Notes: a model not told the origin generated them from the letters alone. 64,000 nucleotides of DNA from Conexibacter sp. SYSU D00693 (GCF_017084525.1 NZ_CP070950.1:868001-932000), one strand, 5' to 3'; numbered from the stretch's first letter, positions 18,369 through 31,587 are shown. Made by a program: numbers and translations.

Positions 18369-19688
18369 CTAGACGCCGACCGGCTCGGTGGCGACGCGCT
18401 CGATGCGCGCGCCGAGCTCGCGCAGGCGCTCGTCGATGCGCTCGTAGCCGCGGTCGATCTGGCGGATGTTGCCGATCTCCGTGCGGCCCTCGGCGCTGAG
18501 CGCCGCCAGCAGGACGGCCATGCCGGCGCGGATGTCCGGGGACTCGACGCGCTCGCCGCGCAGCCGTCGCGGCCCGTGGACCACGGCGCGGTGCACGTCG
18601 GCGATGAGGATGTTGGCCCCCATCGCGATGAGCTTGTCGCAGAAGAACAGGCGCGACTCGAACATCCACTCGTGGATGAGCACCTCGCCCTCGGACTGCG
18701 TCGCCAGCGCGACGGCGATCGACGTGAGGTCGGCCGGGAACGCGGGCCAGGGCCCGTCCTGGACCTTGACCGTGTGCTCGCCGAGGTCGCGCTGGACCAC
18801 GAGCTTCTGGCCGCCGGGGACGAGCACGTCGGCGCCGTCGAGCTCGGTGTGCAGGCCCAGGCGGCGGAAGACCAGGCGGATCATCCGCAGGTCGCCCGGC
18901 TCGGTGTCCTTGATGCGGATCTCGCCGCCGGTCATGCCGGCCATGGCCATGAACGACCCGATCTCGATGTGGTCGGGCCCGATGTCGTGGGTGGCGCCGC
19001 CGAGCTCCGGCACGCCGGTGACGTGCAGGACGTTGGAGCCGATGCCGCGGATGCGCGCCCCCATCTTCACGAGCAGGCGCGCGAGGTCCTGGACGTGGGG
19101 CTCGCAGGCGGCGTTGCCCACGAACGTCTCGCCGGGCGTGAGCGCGGCGGCCATGAGGGCGTTCTCCGTGCCCATGACCGACGGCTCGTCCATGAAGATC
19201 TCGCCGGCGCGCAGCGTCGCGCCGCGACCGCCGGGCGCCTCGAGGACGATCGAGCCGTCGGCGTCGAAGCGGTCCGTCGCGCCGAGCGCGCGGAAGGCGT
19301 CGAGGTGGGGGTCGAGCCGGCGGCGGCCGATGACGTCCCCGCCGGGGGGCGGCATCACGGCACGCCCGAAGCGCGCCAGCAGCGGGCCGGCGAGCAGGAA
19401 CGACGCGCGGATGCGCTCCGCGATCCCCACGTCGACCTCGCTGTCGGGCGTGATGCCCGAGCCGTTGAGGACGACCTCGTGCTCGCCGCGCCACTCGACG
19501 GTCGCCCCGAGCTGCTCGAGGAGCTCGAGCATGGCCTCGACGTCCCGGATGCGCGGGACGTTGCGGATGACCACGTCGTCGGAGGTCAGCGCGCACGCCG
19601 CCAGGCAGGGCAGCGCGCCGTTCTTGTTCCCGGCCGGCACCACGGTGCCGGACAGCGGGACTCCGCCGTCGATGACGAACTTCTGCAT
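18369..19688 (-). CDS. murA: UDP-N-acetylglucosamine 1-carboxyvinyltransferase with Asp in the active-site loop
   Basis: MurA transfers enolpyruvate from PEP to UDP-GlcNAc, the first committed step of peptidoglycan synthesis. The 439-residue protein has VPAGNKNGALPCLAA (Lys/Asn active site) and a full two-domain EPSP-synthase fold. In the flexible loop the family usually has PGGCAIG; here it reads PPGGDVIG, so the fosfomycin-target cysteine is Asp118. The same change occurs in mycobacterial and chlamydial MurA and gives intrinsic fosfomycin resistance. The gene precedes the his genes by 47 bases and has an overlapping promoter with the divergent HD gene. Confidence 0.96.
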   Translation of the reverse strand: MQKFVIDGGVPLSGTVVPAGNKNGALPCLAACALTSDDVVIRNVPRIRDVEAMLELLEQLGATVEWRGEHEVVLNGSGITPDSEVDVGIAERIRASFLLAGPLLARFGRAVMPPPGGDVIGRRRLDPHLDAFRALGATDRFDADGSIVLEAPGGRGATLRAGEIFMDEPSVMGTENALMAAALTPGETFVGNAACEPHVQDLARLLVKMGARIRGIGSNVLHVTGVPELGGATHDIGPDHIEIGSFMAMAGMTGGEIRIKDTEPGDLRMIRLVFRRLGLHTELDGADVLVPGGQKLVVQRDLGEHTVKVQDGPWPAFPADLTSIAVALATQSEGEVLIHEWMFESRLFFCDKLIAMGANILIADVHRAVVHGPRRLRGERVESPDIRAGMAVLLAALSAEGRTEIGNIRQIDRGYERIDERLRELGARIERVATEPVGV

Positions 19689-19748
19689 GGGGCGAGGTGC
19701 GCCGGCGCGGGGGGTCTCCGAGGTGGTCTCGGGGCCGGACGCGAGGGC

Positions 19749-19761
19749 TAGGGTACCAGCC
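19749..19761. promoter_or_regulatory. Overlapping divergent promoters, HD gene and murA
   Basis: The sequence TAGGGTA provides TAGGGT (19749-19754) for the plus strand, 7 bases before the ATG at 19762, and TACCCT on the minus strand (19756-19751), which would give murA a leader of about 55 bases. One short element thus can serve as both -10 boxes, so only one polymerase could bind at a time. The -35 elements are not clear. Confidence 0.45.
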
Positions 19762-20355
19762 ATGTCTGTGGCTCTTTCGCGCGCCGAGGCCTGGGACCTG
19801 CTCACCTCGTGGGTCCAGTCCGAGTCCCTGCGCCGGCACTGCCTGGCCGTCGAGGCGGCCATGGTCGCCTATGCGCGCCAGGGCGGCCACGACGAGGAGC
19901 TGTGGGCCGTCACGGGGCTCCTGCACGACGCCGACTACGAGGCCCATCCGGACATGGACGACGAGGAGGCCGGCCACCCGCGGACGATCCTCGCCGAGCT
20001 GCGGCGCCGTGACGCACCTGAGGAGGTCGTCGACGCGATCGCCGGCCATGCGCCGTACCTCGGCGTCCCCCGGGAGACGGAGCTCGCCAAGACCCTCTTC
20101 GCCGTCGACGAGCTGAGCGGCTTCGTCATGGCGTGCGCCCGGGTGCGCCCCGAGGGCGTCCGCGGCATGACGCCCAAGTCGGTCAAGAAGAAGCTCAAGC
20201 AGCCGTCGTTCGCCGCCGCGGTCGACCGCGAGGACGTCCGGGTCGGCGCCGAGGAGCTCGGGGTGGACTTCGACGAGCACCTGCGGACCGTGATCGCCGC
20301 GCTCGAGCAGCGCGCCGGCGAGCTCGGGCTCGAGGGCGCGCCGGCCGAGGCCTGA
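19762..20355 (+). CDS. HD-domain (HDIG-type) predicted phosphohydrolase
   Basis: The 197-residue protein shows the metal-binding pattern of HD hydrolases: His in RRHCLAVE near residue 30, the HD pair in TGLLHDADYEAHPDM near 55, and later GHAPYL and VDELSGFV. It belongs to the small bacterial HDIG-like proteins related to uncharacterised YedJ-type hydrolases; the substrate is unknown. The ATG at 19762 is 7 bases after TAGGGT, so the transcript is probably leaderless. The MFS gene begins at or just after its stop. Confidence 0.8.
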   Translation: MSVALSRAEAWDLLTSWVQSESLRRHCLAVEAAMVAYARQGGHDEELWAVTGLLHDADYEAHPDMDDEEAGHPRTILAELRRRDAPEEVVDAIAGHAPYLGVPRETELAKTLFAVDELSGFVMACARVRPEGVRGMTPKSVKKKLKQPSFAAAVDREDVRVGAEELGVDFDEHLRTVIAALEQRAGELGLEGAPAEA

Positions 20356-20408
20356 GCGCGCTGGGCCGATACGGGGGCGTCCTCGCCGCCCCGCACGCGC
20401 GCTCCATC

Positions 20409-21557
20409 ATGGGCGCGGCGTTCGTCGCGCGCCTGTCGATCGGCGTGTACGGCCTGGCGATCGTGCTGCACCTGCGCGAGACGACCGGCTCCTACGCCAC
20501 GGCGGGCGCGGTGGCCGCGGCGTTCGCGGCGGGGCTCGGCGCCGGGCAGCCGGGGACCTCGCGGCTCGTCGACCGCCTGGGACGCGTCCGGGTCGTGCCC
20601 GTCCTCGCCGCCGTGCACGTCGTGGCGATCCTCGGGCTCCTGGCGCTGTCGGAGACCGACGCGCCGGCGGCCGTCCTGATCGCCGTCGCGCTGCTCGCGG
20701 GCCTCGCCGAGCCGCCGCTGGGCTCGATCACCCGGACGCTGTGGCCGAAGGTCCTGCAGGGACGCGAGGGCCTGCTCACGACGGCCTTCGCGCTCGACGG
20801 CGTCGTGACGGAGCTCGCGTTCGTGACGGGCCCGCTCTTCGTCGCCGTCGTCGTGGCGGTGGCCTCCCCCGCGCTGGCCCTCGTCGCGTGCACCGTCTCG
20901 GTGACGGTCGGCATCGCCTGGTTCCTGAGCATCCCGCTGGTGCGCGACGCCCCCGTGGCGGCCGCGACGAGCGGGTCGCGGCTGCTCGGCGCGCTCGTCG
21001 CCCCGGGCCTGCGGACGCTCGTGCTCTGCGCGCTGCCGATCGGCTTCACCTTCGGCGCCGTCGAGGTCGTCCTGCCGGCGTTCGCCGAGCACGAGGGGCA
21101 CCGCGGGACGGCGGGCCTGCTGGTCGCGGCGTGGGCGGCGGCCAGCGCCGCGGGCGGCCTGGCCTACGGCGCGGTCGAGTGGCACGCCGCGCTGCCGGCG
21201 CGCTTCGTGCGCTTCGCCGTCGTGCTGCCGGCGGGCTACCTGCTCGTCGCCGCGGCGTGGTCGATCCCGACGATGGCGGTGCTCGTCGCCGTCGCGGGGG
21301 TCCTCATCGCGCCGACGCTCACGGCGATCAGCCAGCTCGCCGGCGAGGTCGCGCCTCCCGGCCGCGAGACCGAGGCGTTCGCCTGGCCCACGACCGCGCT
21401 GATCCTCGGCATCGCCGCCGGCAACGCCGCCGCGGGGGCGATCGTCGAGGCCGAGGGGTGGCAGACCGCCGTCCTGGTCGCGGCGGGCGCGGCGGTCCTC
21501 GGCGCCGTGGCGGCGGTCGCGCGGCGCGACACGCTGGCGGGTGCGCAGCCGGTCTAG
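20409..21557 (+). CDS. MFS-type transporter, possible CTG start upstream
   Basis: The protein has about twelve hydrophobic helices with a RLVDRLGRVRVVPVLA loop after helix 2, typical of major facilitator exporters. From the ATG at 20409 it has 382 residues, but the likely first helix region begins earlier (GVLAAPHARS). The upstream in-frame stretch has no ATG, GTG or TTG; a CTG at 20352 overlaps the HD-gene stop as CTGA and would give 401 residues. This start choice is an inference. The substrate is unknown. The gene ends overlapping the convergent small gene by 4 bases. Confidence 0.8.
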   Translation: MGAAFVARLSIGVYGLAIVLHLRETTGSYATAGAVAAAFAAGLGAGQPGTSRLVDRLGRVRVVPVLAAVHVVAILGLLALSETDAPAAVLIAVALLAGLAEPPLGSITRTLWPKVLQGREGLLTTAFALDGVVTELAFVTGPLFVAVVVAVASPALALVACTVSVTVGIAWFLSIPLVRDAPVAAATSGSRLLGALVAPGLRTLVLCALPIGFTFGAVEVVLPAFAEHEGHRGTAGLLVAAWAAASAAGGLAYGAVEWHAALPARFVRFAVVLPAGYLLVAAAWSIPTMAVLVAVAGVLIAPTLTAISQLAGEVAPPGRETEAFAWPTTALILGIAAGNAAAGAIVEAEGWQTAVLVAAGAAVLGAVAAVARRDTLAGAQPV

Positions 21558-21889
21558 GTCGCGGCCCAGCGCCCGCCGGCCTTCGCCCAGGCCAGCAGGT
21601 CGTCGACCCCGCAGAACGCGTCGGCGATGCGGTGCTCGCCGCGGTGGCGGACCAGCAGGACGCGCCGGGGCCCCAATGCCCCGCCGCAGCGCGCGCAGCG
21701 GCCCAGGCCGTCGTCGGGGTCGTCGTCGGTCAGGAACGAGCCGGCCTCCCAGTGCGCGCCGCGGATGACCCACGGCACGACGTGCTCGAGCCGGCAGAAC
21801 ACCGCGCGCCGGTCGCCCTCGGGTTCGGCGGCCCGGAAGCCCGCCCCCTCCTCGACCGCCGCCCCGCACCAGCTGCACCGCTCCTCCAT
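21554..21889 (-). CDS. Small Cys-rich protein, possible zinc-binding
   Basis: This 111-residue protein has CSWC near residue 5, a single Cys with His in FCRLEHVVPWVI, then CARCGG near residue 70 and FCGVDD. Two CxxC pairs plus further Cys suggest one or two zinc ribbons. No known family is recognised. It is transcribed divergently from the dehydrogenase gene, with TAGCAT 11 bases before its ATG as a candidate -10. It is convergent with the MFS gene and overlaps it by 4 bases. Confidence 0.65.
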   Translation of the reverse strand: MEERCSWCGAAVEEGAGFRAAEPEGDRRAVFCRLEHVVPWVIRGAHWEAGSFLTDDDPDDGLGRCARCGGALGPRRVLLVRHRGEHRIADAFCGVDDLLAWAKAGGRWAAT

Positions 21890-21947
21890 GGCGAAGCCCG
21901 ATGCTACCCCGCCGGGCGGCGCACATCGGAGGGCTGGACGTGCGGGG

Positions 21948-21960
21948 TAGCCTCGGGCGG
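21948..21960 (+). promoter_or_regulatory. Leaderless promoter of the dehydrogenase gene
   Basis: TAGCCT at 21948-21953 ends exactly 7 bases before the GTG at 21961. This supports both the GTG as start and a transcript that begins at the start codon. Confidence 0.5.
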
Positions 21961-23070
21961 GTGACCCAGGGACCGCTGCGCATCACCGTCCTCGAGGGCG
22001 ACGAGACCGGCCAGGAGCTGCTCGAGCAGAGCCTCCGCGTGCTGGCGCCCGACGTCGTGGCCATGGAGCTGACGCTCGACACCTACGACCTGTCGCTCGC
22101 CAGGCGGCGGGAGACCGGCAACGAGGTCGTCCACGAGGCGGCGCGCGCGATGCGCGAGTCCGGGTTCGGCATCAAGGCGGCGACCGTCACGCCCGAGGGC
22201 AAGGACGACGTCGGCTCCCCCAACCGGATCCTGCGCGAGGAGGTCGACGGCAAGGTCATCGTCCGCACGGGCCGGCGGATCCCGGGGATCACGCCGCTGG
22301 GCGGGACGTTCCACCCGATCTCCGTCGTGCGCATGGCCGTCGAGGACGCCTACGGCGCCGAGCAGTGGCGCGAGGGCACCGAGGGCGCACCCGACGAGGT
22401 CGCGTTCCGCACCGAGCGCATCACGCGCTCGACCTGCCGCGCGGTGGCCGAGTACGCCTTCCGCCAGGCCAAGGAGATCGGCGGCAAGGTCTACGGCGGG
22501 CCCAAGTGGACGGTCTCCCCGGTCTACGAGGGGATGCTCAAGGAGGAGATGGACGCGGCGGCGCAGCGCCACCCGGACGTGACCTACCGCCCGATGCTCA
22601 TCGACGCGACGTACGCCGGCCTCATTACGGGCGCGACCGAGACGCCGCTGGTGATCCCCGCGCTCAACCGCGACGGGGACTGCCTGAGCGACCTCGTCAT
22701 GCCGATGTTCGGGTCGATCGCCGGCGCCGAGTCGGTCCTCCTGGCCTTCGACGACGAGTACACGACGCGCGTGGCGATGGCCGAGGCGCCGCACGGCACC
22801 GCCCCGACGCTCCAGGGCAAGGACGTCGCCAACCCGATGGCGATGATCCTCTCCTGCGCGGCCGTCCTGCACTACGCCGGCGTGGCGGGGTACGAGGGCG
22901 CGTCGCGCGCCTCGCGCGCCATCTACGAGTCGGTCCTCGAGGCCGCCGCCGCGGGCGTGCGCACGCCGGACCTCGGCGGCCACGCCTCCACGACGGAGTT
23001 CACCTCCGACGTGGTCCAGCGCGTGCGCACGAAGATCGAGGTCTGGGCGTCGCTGGGCACCGCCGCCTAG
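21961..23070 (+). CDS. Isocitrate/isopropylmalate dehydrogenase family protein
   Basis: The 369-residue protein is a beta-decarboxylating NAD(P)-dependent hydroxyacid dehydrogenase. It has the N-terminal ITVLEGDETGQELL nucleotide-fold start, metal-binding DGDCLSDLVMPMFG, and the cofactor loop AEAPHGTAPTLQGKDVANPMA. A separate, clear LeuB is encoded at 40-41 kb, so this gene is more likely an isocitrate dehydrogenase or a relative than a second isopropylmalate enzyme. The EDAYGAEQWREGTEG insertion is unusual among LeuB proteins. It is monocistronic, with a leaderless-type promoter. Confidence 0.8.
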   Translation: MTQGPLRITVLEGDETGQELLEQSLRVLAPDVVAMELTLDTYDLSLARRRETGNEVVHEAARAMRESGFGIKAATVTPEGKDDVGSPNRILREEVDGKVIVRTGRRIPGITPLGGTFHPISVVRMAVEDAYGAEQWREGTEGAPDEVAFRTERITRSTCRAVAEYAFRQAKEIGGKVYGGPKWTVSPVYEGMLKEEMDAAAQRHPDVTYRPMLIDATYAGLITGATETPLVIPALNRDGDCLSDLVMPMFGSIAGAESVLLAFDDEYTTRVAMAEAPHGTAPTLQGKDVANPMAMILSCAAVLHYAGVAGYEGASRASRAIYESVLEAAAAGVRTPDLGGHASTTEFTSDVVQRVRTKIEVWASLGTAA

Positions 23071-24029
23071 GGCGCCGGGGCGTCGCCGCGCAGCGCCGCG
23101 CGGTGCGACGCCCGCCGGCGCAGGTAGGACAGCCGCTGCAGCCAGAGGGTGAGGACGCCGGCGAGCACGATGCCCGCGACGTTCAGGCCGAGCTGCTGCA
23201 GCGAGCCGCTCGCCGAGTCCCAGTCGCCGTAGGCGGTGGCGACGGCGACGTTGGCGGCCGCGGGGATCGTCGTCACGGAGATGAGGACCCCGATCAGCGC
23301 ACCCGACTTCGCGGTGCTCAGGGAGAGCATCCCCGCGGCACCGGCGCAGAAGGCGACGAAGAACGCCAGGAAGTCCGGGTTGGCGATCGACGTCGAGAGG
23401 CCGTGGTCCTCGCGGGTGAACGTGTCGGGCGTCACGCCGGTCGCCTTGAACGCCAGGGCGGTGAGCAGCGTCAGGCCCACCCCGAGCGGGAAGCCGACCA
23501 GCAGCGCCGCGGCCGAGCGCAGCGACAGCCGCCCGCGCAGCGAGACGAGCGCCACGCACAGGCCGGCGATGGGGCCGAACTCGGGCCCCACCACCATCGC
23601 GCCCACCACGAGGATCTCCGAGTCGAGGAAGATCCCCACGGCGGCGATGAGCATGGCGAGGACCATGAACGCCAGGAAGGTCCCCGACAGCGAGGACTCC
23701 TCGGACGTGCGCTCCTGCACCTGCTCCCAGACCACGGCGTCCGACGGCGCGCCCTTGGCCGCCTGCTCGGCCCGGTCGTGGGCGTCGGAGATCGCGGTCG
23801 TGACCTCCTCGACGGCGATCGAGCCACACCGGTGCACGTCGAGGGCGCGCAGGTCGCTTAGCACGACGCTCGCGTCCTCGCGCGCCACGTCGCACAGCAG
23901 CAGGTCCCCGTCGGGCTTGCTGGCCGCATCGCGCAGGCGCACGACGTTGACCACGGAGTCGGTGCGCTCCAGCAGCCCGAGGACGCGATCGGCCACGTCG
24001 GAGGGGGCGACGATGCGCAGGTGGAGCAC
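23067..24029 (-). CDS. DUF389 family membrane protein
   Basis: The 320-residue protein begins with a soluble region (residues 1-110) resembling an ACT-like or ferredoxin-like fold (VLHLRIVAPSDVADRVLGLL). It continues with six hydrophobic segments, including the family hallmark LDSEILVVGAMVVGPEFGPIAGLCVAL and IGVLISVTTIPAAANVAVA. The function of DUF389 proteins is not established; some act in transport-like roles. The GTG at 24029 lies 7 bases after TAGGCT. It is convergent with the dehydrogenase gene and overlaps it by 4 bases. Confidence 0.85.
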   Translation of the reverse strand: MLHLRIVAPSDVADRVLGLLERTDSVVNVVRLRDAASKPDGDLLLCDVAREDASVVLSDLRALDVHRCGSIAVEEVTTAISDAHDRAEQAAKGAPSDAVVWEQVQERTSEESSLSGTFLAFMVLAMLIAAVGIFLDSEILVVGAMVVGPEFGPIAGLCVALVSLRGRLSLRSAAALLVGFPLGVGLTLLTALAFKATGVTPDTFTREDHGLSTSIANPDFLAFFVAFCAGAAGMLSLSTAKSGALIGVLISVTTIPAAANVAVATAYGDWDSASGSLQQLGLNVAGIVLAGVLTLWLQRLSYLRRRASHRAALRGDAPAP

Positions 24030-24042
24030 GCCGGGCAGCCTA
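24030..24042 (-). promoter_or_regulatory. Leaderless promoter of the DUF389 gene
   Basis: On the minus strand TAGGCT (24042-24037) is followed by exactly 7 bases and then the GTG of the DUF389 gene. It is the same arrangement as at the dehydrogenase, HD and men genes. Confidence 0.5.
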
Positions 24043-24191
24043 GACGGGGCGCCGATTCCCGCTCCTTGCGAGGTCAACCGCAAGATCCGTTGCAGTCCTG
24101 TGGCCCAGATTCCGCATGGACAAGCCAAATCCTCCGGGACAGGCGTCCGGTGGCCGGTTCCGTCCGCCAGCCCCAGCACCATGGCGAACAC

Positions 24192-24482
24192 ATGTTCTCC
24201 CCTGTCCCCGATCCCCGGCCGGCAGAGCGCCCCTCCTGGCGCCAGTCCGTCCGGCGCGCCGTTGACCTGGTCGTCGCCTTCGCGACCCTCGAGGACCCCG
24301 AGCTGGACCGCCTCGCTGCTGTCCCCGACGACCACGACGACGATCCGCATCCGCACCGCGTCCCGCTGCGCCCGAGCCGTCCGGCTCGCCGCCCGGGCAC
24401 GGTGCCCGCGCGGGACCAGGACTGCGGCGCCCCGCTCGTCGAGCGCGCGGCGCGCAGGCCCCGACACCTCAGCACGCGCTGA
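24192..24482 (+). CDS. Possible small hypothetical protein
   Basis: A 96-codon reading frame from ATG to TGA lies in the gap between the DUF389 gene and the rRNA operon. Its product begins MFSPVPDPRPAERPSW, has a short hydrophobic stretch AVDLVVAFATLEDPELDRL, and then a His/Pro/Arg-rich tail. It has no clear ribosome-binding site or promoter and no family I recognise. In DNA this rich in GC, such open frames also arise by chance, so the call is tentative. Confidence 0.25.
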   Translation: MFSPVPDPRPAERPSWRQSVRRAVDLVVAFATLEDPELDRLAAVPDDHDDDPHPHRVPLRPSRPARRPGTVPARDQDCGAPLVERAARRPRHLSTR

Positions 24483-24544
24483 GCCGCGGGCGCCGCGGCT
24501 GGGAGGCCGGCGCCCGCACGGACAGACGGAGACGACGCAAGCGA

Positions 24545-24568
24545 GCGGGCGGCCCCAGGGCCGCCCGC
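24545..24568 (-). terminator. Strong stem-loop downstream of 5S rRNA
   Basis: A perfect 10-base stem (GCGGGCGGCC against GGCCGCCCGC, four-base loop) lies about 180 bases beyond the 3' end of 5S. It is the last of several stems after the rRNA operon. No T-run follows. Confidence 0.4.
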
Positions 24569-24644
24569 GGCGCGTCTGCGGGCAATGCCCCTGGCACGCT
24601 CCGCCAGGGCTGTGCTCAACCTGCCGGGCACCCCCCGCGTCCCC

Positions 24645-24673
24645 GCGCGGAACGTGCCAGGCACCTGCCGCGC
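24645..24673. repeat. GTGCCAGGCAC palindrome inside a GCGCGG/CCGCGC stem
   Basis: GTGCCAGGCAC at 24654-24664 is the same core as in the palindrome at 49106-49130. It is flanked by GCGCGG (24645-24650) and CCGCGC (24668-24673), which can pair to form a stem. It may be a member of a dispersed short palindromic (REP-like) family. Confidence 0.4.
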
Positions 24674-24715
24674 GGTGGACGGTCAGCCGGCCCGCGCACC
24701 GCCGGAGAACGACGA

Positions 24716-24741
24716 CGGGCCGCCCCCGGAGGGACGGCCCG
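24716..24741 (-). terminator. First stem-loop after 5S rRNA, likely rrn terminator
   Basis: CGGGCCG (24716-24722) and CGGCCCG (24735-24741) form a 7-base stem, with a further inner pairing of CCC with GGG. It starts about 10 bases past the 3' end of 5S on the transcribed (minus) strand and is followed by GTCGTCGTTCTCC, only weakly T-rich. Confidence 0.55.
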
Positions 24742-24750
24742 TGACACTAG

Positions 24751-24867
24751 ACCGGCGGCGACCTACTCTCCCGGGCCCTTGCGGGCCAAGTACCATCGGC
24801 GCTGGGAGGCTTAACTGCTCTGTTCGGAATGGGAAGAGGTGTTTCCCTCCCGCCAAAGCCACCGGAA
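24751..24867 (-). rRNA. rrf: 5S ribosomal RNA
   Basis: On the minus strand the sequence starts CCGGTGGCTTTGGCGGGAGG, contains the conserved loop CCATTCCGAACAGAGCAG, and ends GTAGGTCGCCGCCGG. The 5' and 3' ends pair (CCGGTGGC with GCCGCCGG) as in all 5S RNAs. The length of about 117 bases is normal. The ends are set by that helix to within a few bases. It is the third gene of the operon, about 95 bases after 23S. Confidence 0.95.
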
Positions 24868-24961
24868 ACTCGCGAGAGCTCCCGACGGCCCCTCAGAACC
24901 GCACAGCGCCACACCGGGCATCACCCACCTGCGTTGCACACGCAGGGAGCAGTAAAAAATC

Positions 24962-29911
<4,950 letters not shown>

Positions 29912-30399
29912 AAGTGCCTGCCACGCGAACGTGGCCGGCGAGTGCTCCGCGGGCGTGAGCCCACAGAGCGGAAGAGCTTGTCGTGACCATGTGAGGCGCC
30001 CCATACACCGGAGCGACCTCAGTCATGACGGTTACTAGCTTGTTGTCGCCGACCCCGAGGGGCCAGCGATCGAAACCTGGACACCTCTCCTGTCGGCCCG
30101 GACGGATCCCGGCCAGTCGGAGTGGTGCGCATGCTGTTGAGTTTTCAAAGACCGTCGCGCCCTGTCCGGGAAGGGGTCTCCTTCGGAGGACGCTCCCCCG
30201 TCGCGGCCGTGAGGCCGGTCTGAGGGGCGGACCGGGCAGTATAGCGCCCGACGCGCGGTTCCGGTGTGTCCTTGTCGGACCTCCGGCCCGGCGGCCCCCG
30301 GAGGGGCTTGACCGCCGCGCGGAGCGGCAGTGTACACACTCATCGGCGAGGGGGCCGCTTCCCTGGACCACCCGTCCACTGACGGACAGTCAGTGGCGC
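29912..30399 (-). promoter_or_regulatory. rRNA operon promoter and 16S leader
   Basis: About 490 bases lie between the end of tyrS and 16S. On the minus strand TATACT (30243-30238) is a good -10 box and would give a leader of about 320 bases. A second -10-like TACACT lies at 30335-30330. The leader contains GGTCTTTGAAAACTCAACAG (minus, about 30155-30136), the boxA/processing sequence typical of actinobacterial rRNA leaders, whose CTCAACAGCATGC part (30129-30141) is the inverted partner of 28155-28167. The -35 boxes are not clear. Confidence 0.6.
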
Positions 30400-31578
30400 T
30401 CAGGCGGCGCGGCGCAGCCTGCGGAAGTGGCGCTTGCCGACCTGCAGCACCCGGCCGTCCAGGGCGTCGGCCGGGACGTCCAGCTCGGCCACCGCCTCGC
30501 CGTCCACCTTCACCCCGCCCTGCTGCACGAGGCGCCGCGCCTCCGAGCGCGAGCGTCCGAACCCCTCGGCCACGAGGGCCGGCAGGTGCACGACCTCGCC
30601 GGAGAAGGCCAGCTCGTCGATCTCGTCCGGGACGTCGCGCGCGACGAAGACCTTCTCGAACTCCGCCTCGGCCGCCGCGCCGGCGCCGTCGCCGTGCAGC
30701 CGGTCCACGATCGCCCGCGCGAGCGCGCGCTTGCGGTCGCGCGCGTGCGCGTCTGGACCGGGGTCGTCGACGGCCAGCAGGGCGAACCACTGGTCCATCG
30801 CCGTGTCGGGCAGGCGCATCGTCTTGCCGAACACCTCGCCGGGGGGCTCGGTGATGCCGACGTGGTTGCCCAGCGACTTGGACATCTTCTCGGTGCCGTC
30901 GATGCCCGGCAGGATCGGCATGGTGAGCACGACCTGCTCGTCCATCCCGTAGGCGCGCTGGACGTCGCGGCCCAGGAGCAGGTTGAAGGTCTGGTCGGTG
31001 CCGCCCAGCTCGACGTCGGAGCGGATCGCCACGGAGTCGTAGCCCTGCAGCAGCGGGTACAGCGTCTCCAGCACCGAGATGGGCTGGCCCGCCTTGAAGC
31101 GCTTGGCGAAGTCGTCGCGCTCGAGGACCTGCGCCACGGTGGCCACGCGCGCGAGGCGGAAGAGGTCCTCGGCGGGCATGTCGAGCCACTCGCCGTTGTG
31201 GCGGACCTCCAGCAGGTCGGGCTCGTCGCGCAGCACGGTGCGCGCCTGGGCGAAGTACGTGCGCGCGTTGGCGTCGATGTCCTCGGGCGAGAGGACCGGC
31301 CGGGTGGATGAGCGCCCGCTCGGGTCCCCCACGCGCGCGGTGTAGTCGCCGACGATGAGGACGACCTTGTGGCCGAGGTCCTGGAACTCGCGCAGCTTGC
31401 GCAGGACGACGGAGTGGCCGAGGTGGATGTCGGGCGCCGTCGGGTCCAGCCCGAGCTTGACGCGCAGCTGGCGGCCCTCCTTCGCGGCGAGCTCGAGCTT
31501 GCGCTGGAGGCCGCCCTCCGGCAGGGACTCGTGCGCGTTGCGCAGCAGGTGGCGGGCGTCGTCGGCGGCCGGAGGCAT
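30400..31578 (-). CDS. tyrS: Tyrosyl-tRNA synthetase
   Basis: TyrRS charges tRNA-Tyr. The class I signature HLGH is at 52-55 and KMSKS at 231-235; the latter places it in the TyrZ-like branch rather than the E. coli KFGKT branch. The tyrosine-binding region contains LGGTDQTFNLLLGRD. A C-terminal S4 RNA-binding domain spans about residues 325-390. It is 392 residues, full length. TATCAT lies 9 bases before its ATG, so it probably has a leaderless or nearly leaderless mRNA. No T-box leader is present. Confidence 0.96.
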   Translation of the reverse strand: MPPAADDARHLLRNAHESLPEGGLQRKLELAAKEGRQLRVKLGLDPTAPDIHLGHSVVLRKLREFQDLGHKVVLIVGDYTARVGDPSGRSSTRPVLSPEDIDANARTYFAQARTVLRDEPDLLEVRHNGEWLDMPAEDLFRLARVATVAQVLERDDFAKRFKAGQPISVLETLYPLLQGYDSVAIRSDVELGGTDQTFNLLLGRDVQRAYGMDEQVVLTMPILPGIDGTEKMSKSLGNHVGITEPPGEVFGKTMRLPDTAMDQWFALLAVDDPGPDAHARDRKRALARAIVDRLHGDGAGAAAEAEFEKVFVARDVPDEIDELAFSGEVVHLPALVAEGFGRSRSEARRLVQQGGVKVDGEAVAELDVPADALDGRVLQVGKRHFRRLRRAA

Positions 31579-31587
31579 CGCGGGGCG

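Larger units (their letters stand above)
24043..24750. other. Intergenic region downstream of the rRNA operon
   Basis: About 700 bases separate the DUF389 gene from 5S rRNA. The part nearest 5S holds four stem-loops in a row (24716-24741, 24645-24673, 24588-24609, 24545-24568) that probably form the rRNA operon terminator zone. The rest holds only the doubtful small frame at 24192-24482. No tRNA or mobile gene is seen. Confidence 0.6.

Noticed and set aside
23067-24467. Longer version of the DUF389 gene starting near 24467
   Set aside because: The upstream part has no family similarity, and TAGGCT lies 7 bases before the GTG at 24029, where the conserved sequence begins.
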